In this document: one piece after another, positions 58,162 through 64,000 of the stretch
Layout of the letters: each line of letters starts with the position of its first letter
How positions within the stretch are numbered: position 1 is the first letter of the stretch
Assembly (NCBI GenBank): GCA_024364735.1
Contig: JAGFNQ010010103.1
Location: forward strand, 1-64,000
DNA from: Boesenbergia rotunda
Taxonomy: Eukaryota; Streptophyta; Magnoliopsida; Zingiberales; Zingiberaceae
Length of the DNA: 64,000 nt
Direction of reading: 5' to 3'
Made by a program: the position numbers and the translations under genes
Notes under the pieces: model-generated
The model's database searches: none
What the model was told of the DNA's origin: nothing
Seen by the model: only the letters and a program-made list of their open reading frames with translations

Positions 58162-60278
58162 ATGGGAAGTCAAGCACTTGGATTGACAACATCACAGTCC
58201 CAAGATGAGAGTGTTTCGATCGATGCAAACGAAACACCTCCAAATGAGAATTTAGATGCTGAAAGTAAGGGATCAGAGGGTGGAAATAAAAGAAAATTTA
58301 GATCTCCTGCATGGGATCATTTTGAGAGAAAGCTAATTAGAGGAAAATGGAAAGCGGTTTGCAAAGATTGTAAGAAGTCCTTAGGTGGTAAAACTAAGAT
58401 TAATGGTACAAGTCATTTACTTGACCACATCAAATCATGTTTGTTCAAAAAACAGAAGACCATAAAACAATCAATATTGCAACCAACAAAATCCGATGAT
58501 GGGGCAACAATGCTTGGGTCATATCATTTCAACCAAGATCATGGGAGGGCAGAGCTTGCCAATATGATTACATTGCATGAGTATCCTTTATCGATGGTTG
58601 ATCATGTGGGGTTTAGAAGGTACTCTTATTCCTTACAACCATTATTTAAAGTTGTTTCTTGAAACACAATAAAAAACGACATCATGAAGATATTTGAGTA
58701 TCAAAGAGATCAAACGATGAAATTATTAGACTCAAATGCTAGTCGGATTGCATTGACAACTGATATGTGGACGTCAAGTAATCAGAAAAGAGGATTTATG
58801 GCCATCACTTCACATTTCATCGATGTTTCATGGAAATTACAAAGTCGCCTTGTGAGGTAAAATTTGTTCAGCTCTTTAATGTTGTACTTGTAATTACCAT
58901 TAAAAATATTACTATTATTATTAAAATTTATTCTACTTGTTTTGTTACTAGGTTTGTATATGTGCCATGTCCGCATACTGCTGAGGTCCTTGCAAATGTC
59001 CTTGTCGATTGCCTCTTGGATTGGAACTTGGATCGTAAGTTATCTACTTTAACTGTTGATAATTGCACAACTAATGATGCAATGATTGATCTTATTCTAG
59101 ACAAACTTCCTCCAAGTTCACTAATTTTAGAAGGAGAGTTATTTCACATGCGGTGTTATTCCCATATTTTAAATTTGGTTGTGAAGGATGGGCTAGACTT
59201 AATTAGTGATAGTATTGAAGTTATTCGTTATAGTGTTGGATTTTGGACAGCAACGCCAAAAAGAGATGAAAAATTTGTTGAAACAGCTCGACAATTGAAG
59301 GTTCCTAGCACTAAAAAATTGGAACTTGATTGCAAAACACGGTGGAACTCTACATATTTAATGCTTAACACCGCATTGGAATATAAAGATGTGTTTGCTC
59401 GTTTGATGTAATGTGAGACTTTATATAAAAGAGTTCCCACAGAAGAAGATTGGTCAAAAGTGGGACAGATTTCTTCTAGATTAGAAATGTTTTATGATGC
59501 CACAGAGTTGTTTTCAAGGACTAAATATCCCACTATAAATCTTTTCTTCTCAACTATTTGCGATATTAAGTTGGCAATTAGTGATTGGCTTCTTTCAGAT
59601 GATAGCGTGGTGAAAACAATGGCAACAAATATGAAAGTAAAGTTTGAAAAGTATTGGGATGTGATGAATTGTTTGTTGGCAATTGGGAGCATTTTAGATC
59701 CAAGGTATAAGATGAAGACAATTCAGTTCTATTATCCTCTTGTTTATGGTGATTTGTCTTCATTTGAGATTCAAAAAATAAAATACAAGTTATGTGACAT
59801 GGTCGAAGAGTATAAGAAGAAATCTAAACAATCTCAGGAAGTGAAAGTTTCACAATATTCATCTTCAAGGCCTCCACTTCCTAAACGTAGTAGTTATGCC
59901 GATAAATTTGAGATGTTTATGGATTCTAATATTAGTACTGAAAATGAAAAGTCGGACTTGGATTATTATTTAGAAGAGTCACTCTTGCCAAGAAATACAA
60001 GTGACTTTGATATCTTATGTTGGTGGAAGACAAATGGGATCAAATATCCCATCTTGCATGATATTGCTAAGGATGTGTTGGTCATTCCTGTGACAACTGT
60101 TGCTTCTGAATCAACATTCAGTACTAGTGGTAGAGTTTTAAGTGCTCACCGTAGTAGGCTTCATCCTAAAACTGTGGAGGCTTTGATGTGTGCTCGAGAT
60201 TGGTTATGGAGTGAAATTCAAGGTACTAAAAACTTTCAAATGAAGCGATATCAAATATTTCATTCTTTTCATTTGTAA
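58162..60278 (+). pseudogene. hAT transposase (BED finger), two premature stops
   Basis: It starts MGSQALGLTTSQSQ. The BED zinc finger covers about residues 50-95 (SPAWDHFERKL, then CKDCKKSLGG, LLDHIKSC). The catalytic region has ALTTDMWTS, VDNCTTNDAM, MRCYSHILNLVVKDGL and DCKTRWNSTYLML. The C-terminal dimerisation domain has DILCWWKTNGIKYPILHDIA and ASESTFSTSGRVLSAHRSRL. An intron at 58857-58951 (GT-AG) restores the frame. Only two stops break it: TGA at 58660-58662, where an Arg codon CGA is expected, and TAA near 59409. A further donor near 60223 could lead to a short last exon around 60319. It is probably inactive as it stands. No upstream exon was identified between 57170 and 58160. Confidence 0.9.
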
Positions 60279-60299
60279 TATACTAATATTTGTTATTTG

Positions 60300-61925
60300 T
60301 TTTGTCTTAATTATTAGATTCTACAATTTCAAATGATCAAAAGTTCGATAATGATTTTGATATAGAGATAAATAATAAGTTGTTTTTGTTATTGTATTAA
60401 AGTGTTTTAAGTTTATCTATATATTTTTTTCCTGTAAACCTTAATATCTTCTAGGAGTTGGAGTCATACCCATGCATGGGATCTCCCTCTATCTCTTAAT
60501 TATCTGATGGGGAAGTTGCGTAAACCATTTCAGTCTCTGTATTTCCAGGCAGAAAGGTAAGAAGAGTTTTATATATTTAAAAATGGCTTGAAATATATTT
60601 GCCTACTGAACATGACTACAACTGTTTGGTCCCGACCTGAATAGCTTTTCTAACCTAGTTGTGATCTATTTTACATATCTAGTTTTATAATTATGATCTA
60701 CTTATTTCAAAGTTCAAATGTCATGCCAATTTCATGCTGACTAGGTCCTAGGCCTTACTTAACTATAACTTGGAAGTGGCTTCTATAGCAACATCCATCA
60801 ATTTAACATTTGGATAGATGGATGAGACACAACATATACATTCGTATAGTACAACATTCCCAATGTTGCTTGATGTTTCGCATGCATTTCCTGAATATGT
60901 CACTAAGTACATTATAAATTTGGCCACTTGCTTGCTTGTCACCACTACCGAGTAATGCTGATGCAAGAATCTTTAGTAGTTTTTTCAAGTTGGCCACTCT
61001 GTTTTGTCTTCCTATTTTTGAAGTTTGTAATGGACAGAGTACTTTCTCATATGCTAGTGAGTTCCTCCACTACAATATCTCCAAAAAAATGTTCTATTAA
61101 GAAATATGATGAAGAAATGTATATGCAGATATGTAAAATTAATATCAATGTAATTTTTTATTTGTTCTAATTATAGCATAATTGCATATTATTTGACAAT
61201 TGGCAACTTGTTAAGGATTAAGGAATGCACAATACACAACGTGTATAGATTAACCATTTATGCTACTGAGTTGAATGGAGAGCTTAGGTAGAATATTTCA
61301 ACGTATCGACATGCATAACCCTATTTGGATATTACTTTTTGCAGGTTTTGGGTATTTTACAGGGCTAAGCAAGACGATCCAATAGTCTTGGTAAGTCATT
61401 GTTTCAAAATACCACCATTTACACCGACCTTTATTCATTTGTTGAATTTTGCAAGTTATTGATATCATCTTTGTAGGGTTGGCGTCATCCCTGAGAAGGA
61501 CATGGTGATCATACTCATGACCATGGGCAGATGAGTTTGATATCATCTTTGTTAGGGTTGGCGTCATCCTTGGGAAGAGTTTTATTTTTTGTGATGGGTT
61601 TGATATGTAAAAGAAATCATGATTGTGATGAGTTTGATACTTTGATATGCTATTATTGAACGTGGTGATGATAGTGATGAATTTGATATTTTGATATGCT
61701 ATTGGACGTGGTGATGATAGTGATGAGTTTGATACTTTGATATGTTATTGAACCATTTGAACGTGGTAATGATAGTGATGAGTTTGATTTTTTTGCTTAT
61801 TGAATGATTATTTGTTATGGGTGTATTACTTAAGTAATATCCATGTTTAGTGTTTATGATATTATATATGCTATTAGATTTTGTATCCATATATAGTTGC
61901 ATTTTTGCTACTAACTTTGAGTTTT
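60300..61925 (+). other. 3' part of the hAT element, no certain coding
   Basis: AT-rich sequence with a possible short last transposase exon near 60319-60400 and repeats of GATGATAGTGATGAGTTTGAT at about 61665-61785. No other protein family was recognised. Confidence 0.5.
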
Positions 61926-62445
61926 TACAAGTGGGGACGGGGACGGGGATGGAGATTTACTCCCCGTGGGTTCGGGGACGGGGATTCTCCGATTACGTAG
62001 AGGCGGGGATGGGGACGGGGACGGGGATGGAGATTTATTTCGAGGACGGGGATGGGGACGGCAGACCCATCCCCGACCCGCCCCATTGTCATCCCTAATG
62101 GAAGGATACTATTGATAGAAGTGTCACCTATGTGAGTGTGAAAACAAACCACTTTAATGAAACACTCATGAATACAAGATGGTATCCATGGCCAAAACGG
62201 AACCAACCATAAGAACCAAAAGTATATGAGATAAGTCCTTATATGGGTGTTATTGTCTTAGCATACACAAACAGCTGAGCAGTTCAAGACATCACGTTCA
62301 CTGCGCAACCTAGTATGCTCGATAGCATTCCACTATGGAAGGTTCAATGCCACAAGTTACCTCTCCCGATGCATTGACGTATCGATTGGACTCGTGTAAA
62401 GTGTCAGCATATATACATGCATTAATTTTCATTCATGTGGAAGAT

Positions 62446-63564
62446 TGTTGGATATTTGATTTTTTTAAAAAGAACAAATATGATTTTGTAAAAGAAAATT
62501 GAGCTGTCATCAATTGATGAAAGTTAGAATTAACTTCAAAAACAAAATCTACGTTTCGTGTAAATGAATCTAGACTATTAATTTGCTCAAAACTCATTTA
62601 CGGATGAATAAAAAATTAATTATTTAAAGTAAAAAAAATTGACATAAAAGGAAGTAGATGGGGAATAGTCCCACATCTAAAGTTTCTAAAGGAGTTTGCC
62701 TTCTTATATGTGTTCCTGTGTTAATAGAGTTAAAAAAGTAAAACATAGGTGGTCTCTTCTCACAGGCGAGCAGGTGCTCGCACCTGCGAGCCCGCCAATC
62801 GCCACGCGCGTACGTGCGTAATGGGTGATTTGTTGGTTCACTTTGCACTTCGCATCGTCGTGAAGAGCTTACATTTATGCTCCATGTGACGTGGCACTCA
62901 GGGGATGTGGCATATGACATGATCGTGCTTACGTGACACTTAGGTAGGAGGAGAGAGATGACTGTGCAAATGAATGACAACCGTTAAATTGAAGATAAGT
63001 GCTGGATCGCAAGTGACACGATCTGGAGCGTTGATCGCGAAGAGCCACGATTTGATCGTTGGTAATAAGACTTGATCTGAAGGGTCAGATCAAATCTGAC
63101 GGCTAAGATCAAAGGGAGATCTGAAGGGTTACAACTATCCAGATCTGATGAATTAGATTAAAGATCTATTTGAAGGGTTACAACCCTCTAGATTGAACTA
63201 CCCAGATTATTCCTAAACCAAAGCTAGCACTCACTCACCAAAGGGTACCTCACCTCTTCCCTTGTATAAATAGAATCCCCTAAATGATGGATTCATTCAT
63301 TCAATTATTGAAGTCATTAGCATTCATCCCATCTTGTGCATCCAGAGTCCAAAAAGTTTACGAAAAGGTTCGCTGGTCACGAAATTTGTAGTGCTGTTAT
63401 TTCAAGACATCGTTGTTGTATCTTGGAAAATGAATTACTGCTATCCATGAACACCTGTAGCGGAGCAATATCATTTTACGAAGATAATATTAAATACTAA
63501 CCTCGACTATATATCATATCCGTTTGCATCCTCCCGACAGCAACCCTGGAATCAACTCCCAACA
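62446..63564 (+). repeat. 3' LTR of the Copia element
   Basis: 1119 bp. It begins TGTTGGATATTTG just after a purine-rich tract (ATGTGGAAGA). It has the same order of landmarks as the 5' LTR, with many substitutions and indels, and a TATAAATAG at 63265. It carries extra sequence relative to the 5' LTR around 62890-63170, with repeated GATCTGAAGGGT-like phrases. Confidence 0.88.
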
Positions 63565-63569
63565 GTTGT

Positions 63570-64000
63570 AAGAAAAAATTATAAGAGATTTTTTCATCTC
63601 CGAAAGGTTTCCCCAAAAGAGAAAGATAATGATGGCAGTTATTACAATTAGGACTTAGGTTATTACAATTAGGACTTAGATGAAGTCACTTTGGGAGGCG
63701 ATAAACCAAATAAAATTAAGTGTATTAGCATATATTCTTATTTTCTTGACATGAATTCGAGTTTCAATTGCATATTCAATGGACACGATCGGAGCTACTC
63801 ACCCATTAATAGCTCACAAGATACTAATAGTAAAATCATAAATAATTTAATTGATATATGAAAAATTAATAAATTATTTATAAAATTTAAATTAAACATA
63901 CGAACAACATTGCAAAGTTAAAAGGATGTATTTAACCATCTGCTACATTTTAGACGAATTTTAATTTTTTATTTTGCTTGCCATTTATCATCTTTATTGA
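63570..64000. other. AT-rich flank, no gene seen
   Basis: A short tandem duplication (GTTATTACAATTAGGACTTA, twice) is at about 63637-63680. Nothing else was recognised up to the window edge. Confidence 0.5.

Larger units (their letters stand above)
56920..62097 (+). mobile_element. hAT DNA transposon with 8-bp target duplication
   Basis: The ends are TAGGGATGGCAAT and, in reverse complement, TAGGGATGACAAT. They are flanked by ATGGTAGG (56912-56919) and ATGGAAGG (62098-62105), seven of eight matching. Both subterminal regions are rich in GGGGACGGGGATGG-type repeats in opposite orientation. The 5178-bp element carries a BED-finger/hAT transposase and lies within the older Copia element, whose sequence continues on both sides. 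Confidence 0.93.
49905..63564 (+). mobile_element. Decayed Copia retrotransposon with nested insertions
   Basis: The 5' LTR is 49905-50864 and the 3' LTR 62446-63564; both end CAACCCTGGAATC then ACTCCCAACA. Flanks are GTTAT (49900-49904) and GTTGT (63565-63569), four of five matching. The sequence ATGATATCATGC after the 5' LTR is a weak match to the tRNA-Met primer site. Coding order gag, protease, integrase, reverse transcriptase, RNase H is that of Copia. Stops, frameshifts and LTR divergence show it is old. Of its 13.7 kb, about 7 kb is inserted DNA: an LTR-like element at 52981-54942 and a hAT element at 56920-62097. Confidence 0.9.

Noticed and set aside
1..64000. CRISPR arrays, operons, phage or bacterial systems
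   Set aside because: Nothing of the kind is present; the sequence is plant nuclear DNA with spliced genes and retrotransposons.

Overview
The window is plant nuclear DNA. Genes are split by GT-AG introns, the intergenic DNA is AT-rich, and LTR retrotransposons, hAT elements and MITEs are dense. The genes and repeats look monocot; Zingiberales is a weak guess that I cannot confirm from the sequence alone. I place four intact genes, all on the minus strand: a PLAC8-family membrane protein (8560-9885), a plastid-type MATE transporter of the DETOXIFICATION 44 kind (13 coding exons, 11059-15958), a granule-bound starch synthase (13 coding exons plus a 5'-UTR intron, 33391-36049) and an 80-residue conserved membrane protein in two exons (39702-43686). 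Every exon junction of the split genes was checked for splice sites and phase.

Layout. 1-7600: AT-rich DNA with a MITE and a broken fragment of the DNA helicase XPB; a solo LTR sits inside one XPB exon. 7650-10545: three members of a foldback family surround the PLAC8 gene. 11059-15958: the MATE gene. 16100-18900: intergenic DNA with a hAT-type MITE. 18930-31300: a retrotransposon cluster with two solo LTRs, Gypsy LTR and gag pieces in both orientations, a minisatellite, and a gag-only LTR element (21416-25660) that has no pol. 31575-32290: a decayed transposase-like fragment. 33391-36290: the starch synthase and its promoter. 39702-43686: the small gene, whose long intron holds a truncated Copia element. 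44669-45307: a solo LTR. 49905-63564: a decayed Copia element into which a solo LTR-like element and a 5.2 kb hAT transposon have inserted.

The four genes do not form a pathway. The starch synthase acts in amylose synthesis in plastids and the MATE protein probably sits in a plastid membrane, but nothing here ties them together. I found no clearly new biological system. The more unusual items are the gag-only LTR element, the foldback family with a conserved GC-rich core, the empty-site pair that documents a solo-LTR insertion, and the XPB fragment split by an LTR. Calls rest on reading the sequence and remembered family features; no database search was run.
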